Origin: a virus
Direction: 5' to 3' (one strand)
DNA length: 32,550 nt
IMG/VR virus record: IMGVR_UViG_3300047311_000389
Span: 1 to 32,550 of that record
The notes under the pieces were generated by a model. It ran no database searches, had not been told where the DNA came from, and was given only the letters and a program-made list of their open reading frames with translations. The translations under genes and the position numbers were made by a program. Below, one piece after another: positions 19,077 to 26,759 of the stretch (its first letter is position 1; each line of letters starts with the position of its first letter).

Positions 19077-21835
19077 GGGACCACGTTCGGGTGCAGCCCG
19101 ATGCGCGCGCCCTGCTGGCGGAACGTCTTGCCCATCTCGTCGGCGATCATGTGGCCGAACCGCTTCGCCCGGTCGGGCGAGACGTCCGAGCCGATGCCGT
19201 GCAGGTTGATCGCCCCGATGCTGACGCTGGTGTTGACGACCGCGCCGCCCGTGACGTCAGGAGCGCCGAGCGTCCGGTACTTCGGGACCTCCGGCACGAT
19301 GACGCCGGGCACGTTCGGGACGAACAGTTCCGGCTTGCCCGCGTCGCCGACGATGAACGGCTCGCCCGCCCGCGCCTTCGCGCCGTGCGCCGCGCGGGGG
19401 ATGTGCGGGCTGGAAACGTGGACGTCCGGGCCGGGCAACTGGTTCGTGAACTTCAGGATCTCCGAGACGAGGTTGTAGGCCGCCAGCGCGCCGCGCCAGA
19501 TGTTCGTCGCGATGCCTGACGCGACGTTCTTCGCGAGGCCCGAGCCCTCGGTCGTGCCTGCCGCCGGGAGGTGCTTCGTGCTGTTGGTCGCGGCGTTGTA
19601 GATCGCCTTGCTGGCGGTCTTGATATCCGCGTCCTTCGACTTCATGCCCCGGCGCAGGAACTCCATCCCGTCCTTGCCGATGTTGTGCGCGTTCGTCTTC
19701 AGCGTGGCGAGGCGGTCGAGGATGACCTGCTTCGTGGTCTCCGCCGTCGCCTTGACGTACGGGTCGTGGTCGTGGAGCCCCTTGATCAGCGCCTTGCTCG
19801 TGAGTTCACCGAGGAGCCGCGCGCGCTCCTTCGTCGGTGACTCGCTGTTCTTCAGGATGTCGAGGAACGAGGACCACTGGGTCTTCACGGCATCCTTGCC
19901 GTCCTGATACCCCTGCGCCAGCGCCTGCGCGGTGCGGAGCCCCTGCTCGTGCGCCAACTTCTGGAGTTCCTTGCCGCCGAGCGAGCCGAGCCCCTTCAGC
20001 AGCGCGATGGCCGGGCTGAACGCCTTCGTGCCCTCGGCGAGGCCGCCGCCGATGCCCTTCAGGAGCGCCGTGGCGTAGTTCAGGCCGTTCGTCTGGCCGA
20101 CGGTCGCGGCGACCCCGTCGAGGTTCCGCGCGGTGGCGTTCGCCTGCGCCTCCAGCCCCCGGTTGCGCTCCTCCACGGCCTTGTCGAAGTCGGCCTTCTG
20201 GCCGAGGATGATGTTCAGCCACGAGTCGTTGTGGCTGGCCCGCGCGCCGTGCTCCAGATCGGCGAGGTGCTTCTCCGCCGCCGCGACCGCCTCGTCCGTC
20301 CCGTCCTTCAGCGCGTTCGCGAGGTTGTCGCTGAGATCCTTCGCGTTCTGGTCCTGAAGCCCCTGCGCGGCGAAGGTCAGGGCGACCGCAATGGCGATGG
20401 GCCCGATGATCGCGGCGGCGGTCGTCGCCAGCGTCAGCAGGGCCCGCGCCCCGAGGAACTTCGTGACGAACTTGCCCGCGCTCGTCGCCCCGAGGTACGA
20501 GAAGGCGTCTTCGAACGCGAAGCCGAGGGACTGGATCAGGTACTGCGCCGGGATCTGGATGCGCTTCACGGCGAAGGTGAGCAGGTTCTGGAAGCCCAGC
20601 GCCGCGCTCTCCTGCGCACTGCTCAGGGCGACGCCGATGCTGTTCTTCAGGACCGGCCCGAGCGTCCCGGCCAACTTGCCCGCCAGCCCGCCGAGCGTCG
20701 CGCCGAAGACCTTCGCGAGGATGTTCGGGAAGCCGAACGCCTGCCCCAGTTGGTTCAGGGCGAAGATCGCCGGGCCGATGCTGTTCACGAACGGAGCGCC
20801 GACCGAGATGATGAACGACTGCACCGTCGCCACCAGCCGCTTGCCCTGCTCGATGGCCGACTGGCTCTTGATCGAGTACTGGTCCATCGCCAGACCCTGC
20901 GAATGGCTGACGTCGATGATCTCCTGACCGAACGCCTGCGCGTGCTCGCCCGTCGTCAGCAGCGCGAACTGGTAGGCGTCCACGCGCCCGAGCGCCTGCG
21001 CGAAGGCGTCGGCGTTGCCGTGCGTGGCCTTCCGCAGCGCCTCCAGCGAGGCGGCCAGACCCTGCGTCTTCGCCAGTTCGGCGAAGTTGATCCCGGTCTC
21101 CTTCTGGATCGCGTTCAACTGCGTGTTCGGCGTGATCAGGGCCGAGATCGCCGCCCGCATCTGGGTCGCCGCCTGCGCCGCTGGCACGCCGTTCTTCGTG
21201 AGGAAGGCGAAGCCCGCCGAGACCTCCTCGATCTTGATCCCCGCCGACGACGCGATGGGCGCGATGTCGCTGATCGCCCCGCCCAGTTCTGCCGCCGTCA
21301 CCTTGCCGTCGGCGACCGCCTTCGCGAAGACGTCGGTGATCCGGGCCGAGTCCTTCGCCGCCAGCCCGTACGAGTTCATCACTGACGTCACGAGGTCCAC
21401 GGCCTCGGCGGTCGAGCCGAGCGCGCCCGTGGCGAAGTGCGCGCTGTCGCTCAGGACGCCGATGGCGTCGTCTGCCGAGACGCCCGCCGAGACGAGGTCG
21501 TAGAAGCCCGCCGTGAGGTCGTCGGTGCTCTTGCCCGTCTCGCGTGACAGGGCGAGGATGTCGTTCTTCGCCTTGTCGAGGTTCAGGTTCGGGGCGACCG
21601 TCTGGATCGTCCGCAACTGGTCTTCGAACTTCGACGCCTGCTCGGTCGCCGCGACGAGGAAGCCGCCGGAGACCGCGCCGAAGCCGACGCGGATCTTCTC
21701 CGCCAGCGACTTCCCGGTGGTCGTGCCCGCCTTGTCCCCGGCCTTGCCCGCCGCCTTCGCGACGTCGTTTTCGAACTGCTTCGTGTCGCCGAGGGTCAGT
21801 TTGACCAGCGCGTCGCCGACGTTGAAACCGGCCAC
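19073..21835 (-). CDS. Tape measure protein
   Basis: This 920-residue protein has the TP901-type tape measure N-terminus: a Lys/Ala/Gly helix start, QASKFEDQLRTIQTVAPN, ALSRETGKSTDDLTAGFYDLVSAGVSADDAI, and further ELGGAISDIAPIASSAGI. Hydrophobic segments around 455-490 (ARALLTLATTAAAIIGPIAIAVALTF) fit membrane insertion at DNA entry. The C-terminal part is helical with a more compact end (about 780-920, GEPFIVGDAGKPELFVP). At about 1.5 angstrom per residue it suggests a tail near 140 nm, an estimate from known scaling. The GTG lies one base after the chaperone stop. It organises tail-tube polymerisation together with the frameshifted chaperone. Confidence 0.92.
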   Translation of the reverse strand: MAGFNVGDALVKLTLGDTKQFENDVAKAAGKAGDKAGTTTGKSLAEKIRVGFGAVSGGFLVAATEQASKFEDQLRTIQTVAPNLNLDKAKNDILALSRETGKSTDDLTAGFYDLVSAGVSADDAIGVLSDSAHFATGALGSTAEAVDLVTSVMNSYGLAAKDSARITDVFAKAVADGKVTAAELGGAISDIAPIASSAGIKIEEVSAGFAFLTKNGVPAAQAATQMRAAISALITPNTQLNAIQKETGINFAELAKTQGLAASLEALRKATHGNADAFAQALGRVDAYQFALLTTGEHAQAFGQEIIDVSHSQGLAMDQYSIKSQSAIEQGKRLVATVQSFIISVGAPFVNSIGPAIFALNQLGQAFGFPNILAKVFGATLGGLAGKLAGTLGPVLKNSIGVALSSAQESAALGFQNLLTFAVKRIQIPAQYLIQSLGFAFEDAFSYLGATSAGKFVTKFLGARALLTLATTAAAIIGPIAIAVALTFAAQGLQDQNAKDLSDNLANALKDGTDEAVAAAEKHLADLEHGARASHNDSWLNIILGQKADFDKAVEERNRGLEAQANATARNLDGVAATVGQTNGLNYATALLKGIGGGLAEGTKAFSPAIALLKGLGSLGGKELQKLAHEQGLRTAQALAQGYQDGKDAVKTQWSSFLDILKNSESPTKERARLLGELTSKALIKGLHDHDPYVKATAETTKQVILDRLATLKTNAHNIGKDGMEFLRRGMKSKDADIKTASKAIYNAATNSTKHLPAAGTTEGSGLAKNVASGIATNIWRGALAAYNLVSEILKFTNQLPGPDVHVSSPHIPRAAHGAKARAGEPFIVGDAGKPELFVPNVPGVIVPEVPKYRTLGAPDVTGGAVVNTSVSIGAINLHGIGSDVSPDRAKRFGHMIADEMGKTFRQQGARIGLHPNVVP

Positions 21836-21836
21836 G

Positions 21837-22651
21837 TCAGTTCACCTTCTCGGGCATCTTGACGTTGTCCGGGAACTGCTTCATCAGGAGCCGCATCTGC
21901 TGCTCCGCGCTCTGTGGCGTCATGGGCTGCGCGTGGCGAGCGTCCCAGCGGGTCGCGGCCTTCTGTGAGCGGGCGATGACGTAGCCCGTCCTCACGGCCT
22001 CCACCATCCGCTCCCAGTCCGCCTCGGCGCGCTCACTGACCGCATCTCCGGCGGCCTCTAGGTAGCCCGCGAACTGCTCGTCCGTGAGCGTCGCGCGGAC
22101 CTGTTCGACGGTCCAGCCGTAGCGGGCTGCGACGAAGTCAAAGAGGGGCCAGACGCGGCTGTCGGGATCGTCGTCTGCTGGCTCCCGAACTCCTCCAGCA
22201 CGATCCGTAGCGCCCCCGGGTTCGCCGCGAGGATGTCGAGCGCGGCGGAGATGAAAGGGTAGGAGGCCGCCATGCACAGGACGAACGCCTGTACGACCTC
22301 CGGTTCGGTCGCGTTCTCCCGGACCCAGTCGTCGGTCGGCAGGACGTCCGAGGCGTCGTAGGCCCGGATCAGCGCGAGCAGCGCCATGCTGTTCTGGCCG
22401 AGGAAGCCCATGACCGCCGCGCCGTTCGGCTGCTCCGCCAGCAGGCCCAGCATCGCCCCGGCCTCGACCGCCAGCCGGTCGCGCCACTCGTCCGCCTTCG
22501 CGATCTTCAGGACCGGGACGACGAACACCTGCTCGCCGAGGACCATCTGGAGCCGCCCGCGCAGGACGTCCTCGACCGCCCGGTCAGGCAGGAGCGCCTT
22601 GAAGATCCCCCCGACCCCTGCGTCAGGGGCCGAGGGGACATTCACCGCCAC
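21837..22651 (-). CDS. Tail assembly chaperone, -1 frameshift fusion (GT-like)
   Basis: Two overlapping frames lie between tail tube and tape measure, the classic place of G and GT. The first frame (GTG at 22651) gives LPDRAVEDVLRGRLQMVLGEQ and on to residue 150. A -1 shift carries the ribosome into the frame ending at 21837 (FDFVAARYGWTVEQVRATLTDEQF, then MTPQSAEQQMRLLMKQFPDN). The span counts 815 nt, and one re-read base makes 272 codons including the stop. The -1 product would hold the T part that binds the tape measure. The only perfect X_XXY_YYZ heptamer in the overlap is CCCGGGG (22220-22214). A sequencing indel is the alternative, less likely given the context. Confidence 0.75.
22058..22651 (-). 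CDS. Tail assembly chaperone, unshifted product (G-like)
   Basis: Without frameshifting the reading frame from 22651 ends at 22058 and gives 197 residues. The first 150 look like a normal helical protein (GAMLGLLAEQPNGAAVMGFLG, ASYPFISAALDILAANPGA). The last 45 are Ser/Thr/Arg-rich and resemble out-of-frame sequence, as expected for a tail that only exists in the unshifted product. It binds the tape measure in the tail assembly complex by analogy to lambda gpG. The GTG start lies 4 nt after the tail tube stop. Confidence 0.72.
   Translation of the reverse strand: MAVNVPSAPDAGVGGIFKALLPDRAVEDVLRGRLQMVLGEQVFVVPVLKIAKADEWRDRLAVEAGAMLGLLAEQPNGAAVMGFLGQNSMALLALIRAYDASDVLPTDDWVRENATEPEVVQAFVLCMAASYPFISAALDILAANPGALRIVLEEFGSQQTTIPTAASGPSLTSSQPATAGPSNRSARRSRTSSSRAT
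22176..22220 (-). promoter_or_regulatory. Programmed -1 frameshift signal (slippery site plus hairpin)
   Basis: The heptamer CCCGGGG (22220-22214) is in phase as C CCG GGG. Thirteen nt downstream on the minus RNA, UGCUGG and CCAGCA (22200-22195 and 22181-22176) form a 6-bp hairpin that may stimulate slippage. The spacer is longer than usual (5-9 nt), so the stimulator role is less sure than the slip site. Confidence 0.55.
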
Positions 22652-22655
22652 TGGT

Positions 22656-23192
22656 TTACGAGCCCGCGATCAGGACGCCGATCTCCCACGGGGACGCGGC
22701 CTCGGTGCCCGTGCTGCCCGCCTCCCAGCGGGCGCTGAAGGTGATCCGAGGGGCCATCAGGCCAGCGTCCTGCGCGGAGAACTCGGCGTTGCCGGTCGCG
22801 ATGGCGCGCCGGACCTCGTAGTAGAACGAGTGCGTGTCCAGCCCGGGGACGACCAGCCGGTACGTGTGGTACTGGCTGGAGGCGACGCGGCGGTTGCCGG
22901 GCGACCAGATCCGGGTGTCCGCGCCGGACGGCGTGGCGGTCGCGTTCGGGGCGACCAGTTCCAGAATGTCGTCCGTCATCTCGGCGAAGGCGACTTCCAG
23001 TTCCGCCGTCTCGGTCTGGATGTAGTCGGTGCCGACGAGCGGCCCGGGGATGCCGTTCAACTGCGGGACGAAGTACGTCCGCACGACGCGGAAGATGTTG
23101 TCGCCGGTCGTCGCGCCGACGTCGGACCCGTCGATCAGGACGTTCCCAGCGCCCACGACGAGGTTGACCGGGGTACTGGCGGTCACGCCCAT
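22656..23192 (-). CDS. Major tail tube protein
   Basis: This 178-residue beta-rich protein opens MGVTASTPVNLVVGAGNVLI and continues with TGDNIFRVVRTYFVPQLNGIPGPLVGTDYIQTETAEL, the look of siphovirus major tail proteins that polymerise into the tube. Its position directly before the G/GT chaperone and tape measure agrees. A good ribosome site (AAGGAGA) precedes the ATG, and a hairpin (23212-23229) sits upstream, as expected for a highly expressed late gene. The family call rests on order and pattern. Confidence 0.8.
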   Translation of the reverse strand: MGVTASTPVNLVVGAGNVLIDGSDVGATTGDNIFRVVRTYFVPQLNGIPGPLVGTDYIQTETAELEVAFAEMTDDILELVAPNATATPSGADTRIWSPGNRRVASSQYHTYRLVVPGLDTHSFYYEVRRAIATGNAEFSAQDAGLMAPRITFSARWEAGSTGTEAASPWEIGVLIAGS

Positions 23193-23211
23193 CCAGAGTC
23201 TCCTTCGCGAC

Positions 23212-23229
23212 CGAGAGCCTTAGCCCTCG
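23212..23229 (-). promoter_or_regulatory. Hairpin upstream of the tail tube gene
   Basis: On the minus RNA CGAGGGC (23229-23223) pairs with GCUCUCG (23218-23212) including one G-U, around the tetraloop UAAG. It lies between the tail terminator stop and the ribosome site of the tail tube gene. It could stabilise the 5' end of a processed mRNA or lower read-through from upstream. Confidence 0.5.
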
Positions 23230-23233
23230 TGTG

Positions 23234-23713
23234 CTATGACGCCGCCTCCAGAGAGGAAGCGTAGAGGCCGATGGTCATGGGCACGAACGGCTCGTCGGTG
23301 TCCGGGTCCCGGAGGACTTGTCCCGTCGAGATGATCCTGATCCTGTGGATGCCGACCGTTCCCATCACCACTGGAGGGTGGTTCTTCAGACCCGCTCGGA
23401 CCACGGACGCGAGGACTGTGGCTTCACGGGACCCGGTGATCACCTTCCGTCCGTAGAGTCTAGCGGTCAGGATGTAGTCCGCAAGGCCCGTTCTGCCGGA
23501 CCCCAGACCGAACGGCTCGTCGCTGACGAGGGGTGTGGACACGATCACCATCGGGGGGTCGTCACCCTTCTTGCCCTCGTCGCCCCGGACGGTCGCGCCG
23601 CTGAAGTCGATGGAGCCGAAGCCCCGCCGGTCGCCGTGGTCGGCGAGGATCTGCTGGATCAGGGTGATCGTCTTGCCGACGACGTCCGGCGGCACCGGCA
23701 TCTGGAGCGTCAT
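23234..23713 (-). CDS. Tail terminator-like protein (159 aa)
   Basis: The product begins MTLQMPVPPDVVGKTITLIQ and has a middle region GLADYILTARLYGRKVITG, with strands and a helix as in tail terminator/completion proteins, which cap the tube and join it to the head. Its ATG overlaps the gp10-like stop (ATGA), and the gene precedes the tail tube, the normal place for a terminator. No diagnostic motif is present, so the call rests on synteny and length. Confidence 0.62.
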   Translation of the reverse strand: MTLQMPVPPDVVGKTITLIQQILADHGDRRGFGSIDFSGATVRGDEGKKGDDPPMVIVSTPLVSDEPFGLGSGRTGLADYILTARLYGRKVITGSREATVLASVVRAGLKNHPPVVMGTVGIHRIRIISTGQVLRDPDTDEPFVPMTIGLYASSLEAAS

Positions 23714-24111
23714 GGCTTCCCTGCGTGGCGGACCATCCCGGCCTTGATCAGCGGCCCGGCGTTCGGACGGTTGTCGTTGAAGGCGGGGCCGAGGAACGGC
23801 TGCGCGTTCATCTTGCGGGTCCCGAGTTCAAGGTAGACGCCGTACCCGCAGTTCGTCCCGACGATGGCGACGACGCCGTTGATCTCCTCGTCCGCGTAGG
23901 ACGGGATCGCGTTGCCGTTCTCGTCGGTGTTGCCGTAGATCCGCGTGCCCCGGACGAACGCCGCCGTGTGCAGCGAGCGCCGCAGGTTGCCGGTCAGGAC
24001 GGGCGCGCGCCGCTGCGCGTCCGCCTGCACCGCCAGCCCGAAGTTCAGCAGGCCGTAGCCGACGGCCTCGTACAGGCTCGCGATGCCCTTACGATCCGGC
24101 TTGAACGACAC
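23710..24111 (-). CDS. HK97 gp10-like head-tail protein (133 aa)
   Basis: A GTG 23 nt inside the previous gene is chosen; GGAGAGGA lies upstream, and the longer open frame is antisense-like. The product has the HK97-gp10 pattern: LNFGLAVQADAQRRAPVLTGNLRRSLHT, then GTNCGYGVYLELGTRKMNAQPFLGPAF. Such proteins are small head-tail or tail-completion parts. The stop overlaps the tail terminator start. The family match is clear from APVLTGNLRRS and YLELGTRKM-QPFL. Confidence 0.85.
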   Translation of the reverse strand: MSFKPDRKGIASLYEAVGYGLLNFGLAVQADAQRRAPVLTGNLRRSLHTAAFVRGTRIYGNTDENGNAIPSYADEEINGVVAIVGTNCGYGVYLELGTRKMNAQPFLGPAFNDNRPNAGPLIKAGMVRHAGKP

Positions 24112-24466
24112 CGACGTTCGTCCTCTCCAGCGCGTCGATCTCCAGATGGTGGCCGCGCCCGCCACCGTCCCGGACCCCGACGACCTCCAGATCGACGTCG
24201 AGTTCCACGACGTGGATGATCCTTGACTCGTCAACGACCGCGCCGTTCAGGTAGACCCGGTGAGTCGAGGCGACCTCGCCGATGCCGACCAGCGACGCCT
24301 CCTCGCGCTGGCTCCGCTCCTGCACCGCGCAGGGCACCGTGGCGAGGACGGTGTGGCCGGTCTCGATGGGCTGGTTCCACTCGTCGTTCGTGACGATGCT
24401 GTCCACGTCCGTATCCCTGCCCTTGATCTGGCAGGTGAAGTTGAACAGCCCCTCGATGCCGCTCAC
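24089..24466 (-). CDS. Head closure-like protein (125 aa)
   Basis: The 125-residue product (MSGIEGLFNFTCQIKGRDTD and on) contains NQPIETGHTVLATVPCAVQERSQREEA followed by THRVYLNGAVVDESRIIHV, an SPP1 gp16 / HK97 gp9-like beta barrel pattern typical of head closure or connector proteins. The ATG overlaps the previous stop (ATGA). The last codons overlap the gp10-like gene by 23 nt. The call is supported by order and by the barrel-like pattern. Confidence 0.7.
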   Translation of the reverse strand: MSGIEGLFNFTCQIKGRDTDVDSIVTNDEWNQPIETGHTVLATVPCAVQERSQREEASLVGIGEVASTHRVYLNGAVVDESRIIHVVELDVDLEVVGVRDGGGRGHHLEIDALERTNVGVVQAGS

Positions 24467-25071
24467 GCGAAGATCGGCAGACCGACGACCGGGATCAACT
24501 GCGCGAGGATCTTCTCCTTGTCCGCCGTGACGCCAGACGCCGCCGCGCCGCCTGCCGCGTTGCTGAACGTCTCGCTGTAGTCGCCCAGCCGCCGTGACGC
24601 CAGAGCGGCGTTCGGATTGCCGCCCGGGGCCGCCGCCGCGCCGACGTCGTAGCAGGTCAGCGAGATCAGGACCGACTCGCGCAGCGCCGCCGTCTCCACG
24701 CCGATGTATGTGATGCTGATCTCGTCGGAGAAGTACTCGCGCTGGTGGGTCCCGTCGTAGCGCCGATGGACCGCCGTGCCGTCAGGCGACAGGTACCAGT
24801 CGTCCGCCGCCAGCGTCAGGTCGGGCGGCTGCGTGAAGTACCAGTGCTCGACGATCTGCGAGATCGACCCGACCCGCTCCGGCAGGAGCACGACGTTGAA
24901 GCCGTAGGCCGGGACACGGATCGTCGTCGAGCCCGTGTTCTGCTGCGCCGCCGACAGGTAGCCGTTCATCAGGATCTCGTTCGCGTCGATCAGGCGCTGG
25001 AGATCGGTCTGGTCGTGTGACGCCGCCGACGCGCAGCGCGCGGCCACGTCCGACGGCGTCACAAGGGACAT
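24463..25071 (-). CDS. Head-tail adaptor (connector) protein (202 aa)
   Basis: The N-terminus (MSLVTPSDVAARCASAASHD) and the helix DLQRLIDANEILMNGYL fit gp6/gp15-like connector proteins that attach to the portal. A beta region follows (NVVLLPERVGSISQIVEHWY, then ADDWYLSPDGTAVHR). The C-terminal helices are Ala-rich. The ATG is preceded by GAGGA, and the gene lies between the small CPVCGAD protein and the head closure gene, as is common in siphoviruses. Confidence 0.72.
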   Translation of the reverse strand: MSLVTPSDVAARCASAASHDQTDLQRLIDANEILMNGYLSAAQQNTGSTTIRVPAYGFNVVLLPERVGSISQIVEHWYFTQPPDLTLAADDWYLSPDGTAVHRRYDGTHQREYFSDEISITYIGVETAALRESVLISLTCYDVGAAAAPGGNPNAALASRRLGDYSETFSNAAGGAAASGVTADKEKILAQLIPVVGLPIFA

Positions 25072-25341
25072 CTACTTGTCCTCGCTCGGAGTGCGGGACT
25101 TCTTCGACGCGCGGACCGTCCGCAGGGTCTTCCCGGTGTTCGGGTCGTAGACCTCGACGTCCTGCTCCCGGGCCGTGTAGCCCGGGACGCCGCGACCTTC
25201 GCGGACCTGCTGCTGCGGGAAGCGCATCTTGCTCCCGTCCACAGCCTTCGTGCTCGCCATGTCGTCCTCCTGAAGGATCAGGCCCGGGTCTGCGTAGTCG
25301 GCACAGGTGCCCTCGTCAGCGCCGCAGACCGGGCAGATCAT
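25072..25341 (-). CDS. Head module protein with CPVCGADEGTC motif (89 aa)
   Basis: The product starts MICPVCGADEGTCADYADPG, a three-Cys motif I know from small actinophage proteins next to head genes, and ends in a Lys/Arg/Ser tail (RTVRASKKSRTPSEDK). The middle has QQQVREGRGVPGYTAREQDVEVYDP. It overlaps the glycosyl-polyol transferase stop (ATGA). The exact function of this family is unknown; a virion or assembly role is likely from position. Confidence 0.7.
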   Translation of the reverse strand: MICPVCGADEGTCADYADPGLILQEDDMASTKAVDGSKMRFPQQQVREGRGVPGYTAREQDVEVYDPNTGKTLRTVRASKKSRTPSEDK

Positions 25342-26366
25342 GCGCTGAGAGTAGCCGAGCCGACAAGGTGCTGGACGACCGCCTCAGCGGCCCGCTGTGC
25401 CCCGCCGGAGCGGAATGTGTAGACGATGTCCAGCGCGGCGTTGCGCTGGCTCTCCGTGGCTCTGGGATCGTCTAGCGCCCTCCTGACGGCAGGGACCAGA
25501 TCCGCCGGGGTGTCCACCTGCTCGCCGACCGTCGCCGCCTCCCAGAAGCGCAGGCCGTGATGGACCCAGCGCCGGTACTTCGACGGGTTCATCAGGACGA
25601 CCGGGCGGTCCGTCGCGGCGAACTCGTAGATCGTCGAGGAGTTGTCGCAGACGTAGACGTCCGCCCGGCGGCAGACCTCGGCGAAGTCGGCCACGAACTC
25701 GATCCCGTTGCGCCGGTAGGCCGACGCCAGCATCCGGGGCCAGTCGGCCTTCGGGTGAGCGTGGCCGATCAGGTTGAACTCCCGGGCCAGATCCGGCAGG
25801 ACCCGGTGGAACTCGCCATACGCCGTGTCGGTCTCCGGCACCTGCTTGCCCGGCCAGTGCCACGAGATCGCGACCGTCGGCGGCTCGCCCGGGTCCTTGC
25901 GCGGCAGGTCGTCGAGTTTCGGGCAGCCGACCACCTGCACGTCCGCCAGCGGGTACCTCTGACGCCACAGGGCAGCGGCGTAGTGGTTCGGGACCATGAA
26001 CAGGGACGTGTCCTCGCGATCCTCGCCGCCCGCGTACGAGTGATGGCGAGCGCCGGTCGAGTTCTCCCCGATGTACGACTGGCCCGCGCCGTGCTCGATG
26101 AACAGGAACCGCGTGTACCCCCGGATGCGCCCGGTCTTCGTGTCGCCGATGGACGCCACCAGCGCCGGGTGATCCTGACCGTGCACGACGCCGCGCCGGT
26201 AGTTCTCCCGGACGACGGGGGCGACCACGGTCACGCCCTGCGCCACCGCGTAGCCGACCAGCGGAGCCTCGGTGTAGAAGACGCCCCGGAGGTGCAGCGG
26301 CAGCGCGTTCCAGACCGGGACCAGATGGTCGATGAACTGACGCTCGCAGGCGATGGCGTCGATCAC
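25338..26366 (-). CDS. CDP-glycerol glycerophosphotransferase-like (TagB/TagF-type) enzyme
   Basis: This 342-residue protein shows the GT-B type C-terminal half of TagF/TagB-like transferases: FIEHGAGQSYIG, CPKLDDLPRKDPGEPPTVAISWHWPG, FNLIGHAHPKADWP, then RADVYVCDNSSTIYEFAATDRPVVLMNPSKYR. Those enzymes move glycerol phosphate or related groups on to a wall or lipid acceptor; in a phage head module the acceptor may be a virion protein. The GTG overlaps the previous stop (GTGA). It is part of the late operon, together with two more transferases beyond the plus-strand island. Activity and substrate cannot be read from the sequence. Confidence 0.75.
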   Translation of the reverse strand: MIDAIACERQFIDHLVPVWNALPLHLRGVFYTEAPLVGYAVAQGVTVVAPVVRENYRRGVVHGQDHPALVASIGDTKTGRIRGYTRFLFIEHGAGQSYIGENSTGARHHSYAGGEDREDTSLFMVPNHYAAALWRQRYPLADVQVVGCPKLDDLPRKDPGEPPTVAISWHWPGKQVPETDTAYGEFHRVLPDLAREFNLIGHAHPKADWPRMLASAYRRNGIEFVADFAEVCRRADVYVCDNSSTIYEFAATDRPVVLMNPSKYRRWVHHGLRFWEAATVGEQVDTPADLVPAVRRALDDPRATESQRNAALDIVYTFRSGGAQRAAEAVVQHLVGSATLSA

Positions 26367-26533
26367 TCCATCACGAAGCCCTTCTGCTGGCGCATCCAGC
26401 CGATCAGCGCCGTGATCTTCTGGCCCTTGAACCGGCGGACGATGGGCGGGGTCTCGATGATGTAGCCGCCCCGGACCCCGACCGTCACGGTCATCGCCTC
26501 GGACGAGAGCCAGTACCAGATCAGGCCATCCAC
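26363..26533 (-). CDS. Small hypothetical protein (56 aa) beside the transferase
   Basis: The product (VDGLIWYWLSSEAMTVTVGV and on to KGQKITALIGWMRQQKGFVME) reads like a small alpha/beta protein, with no TM segment of full length. Its end overlaps the transferase start. Two starts are possible: GTG at 26533, 6 nt after a TACGAT sequence that could be a leaderless -10 without a -35, or the internal ATG 13 codons later. No ribosome site is convincing for either. Function unknown. Confidence 0.5.
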   Translation of the reverse strand: MDGLIWYWLSSEAMTVTVGVRGGYIIETPPIVRRFKGQKITALIGWMRQQKGFVME

Positions 26534-26573
26534 TCCCGGATCGTACCGCGTGGTGAGACGATGGATTAGGGGG

Positions 26574-26602
26574 TTGACAAGATGGCAGGACGTGCGTACT
26601 GT
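26574..26602 (+). promoter_or_regulatory. Promoter of the plus-strand island (leaderless)
   Basis: TTAGGGGGTTGACA ends in TTGACA (26574-26579); a 17-nt spacer leads to TACTGT (26597-26602). The ATG at 26610 follows after 7 nt. GCAGGACGTGC in the spacer repeats that of the promoter at 9924. This promoter points against the surrounding late operon. Confidence 0.8.
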
Positions 26603-26609
26603 GACCGCC

Positions 26610-26750
26610 ATGAACACGAAGCGCCACATCGCAACCCCAGCCGACCGGCTGGCATGGGAGTCCACCTGCACCGCCTGTGGCGAGCGGGTCGTCTCTCGGG
26701 CAAACGTCCACGGCTACAAGGTCTGGACCCACCGCAAGGCAGGGCGCTGA
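26610..26750 (+). CDS. Zinc-finger microprotein of the inserted island (46 aa)
   Basis: Translated from a leaderless start: MNTKRHIATPADRLAWEST, then CTACGERVVS with a CxxC, and two later His (HGYKVWTH) that could complete a C2H2 site. It is basic. It lies on the opposite strand to all flanking structural genes and has its own early-type promoter, so it is likely expressed at another time than the virion genes. Its stop codon forms the loop of a GNRA hairpin. Function unknown; a moron-type host or phage control protein is possible. Confidence 0.65.
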   Translation: MNTKRHIATPADRLAWESTCTACGERVVSRANVHGYKVWTHRKAGR

Positions 26751-26759
26751 AAAGCGCCC
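26742..26759 (+). promoter_or_regulatory. GNRA-tetraloop hairpin between the two island genes
   Basis: GGGCGCT (26742-26748), GAAA, AGCGCCC (26753-26759): a perfect 7-bp stem closed by a GAAA tetraloop. The stop TGA of the first gene spans stem and loop, and the ribosome site ACAGGAGGCA of the next gene starts 2 nt later. It could attenuate transcription, protect mRNA, or tune translation of the second gene. Confidence 0.6.

Noticed and set aside
21837-22487. Independent gene in the T frame starting at 22487
   Set aside because: The upstream part of that frame is antisense-like in composition; position before the tape measure and the -1 relation fit a frameshift product better.
24112-24234. 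Longer start of the gp10-like protein
   Set aside because: The extension is Ser/Thr/Arg-rich, runs through the head closure gene and lacks a ribosome site.
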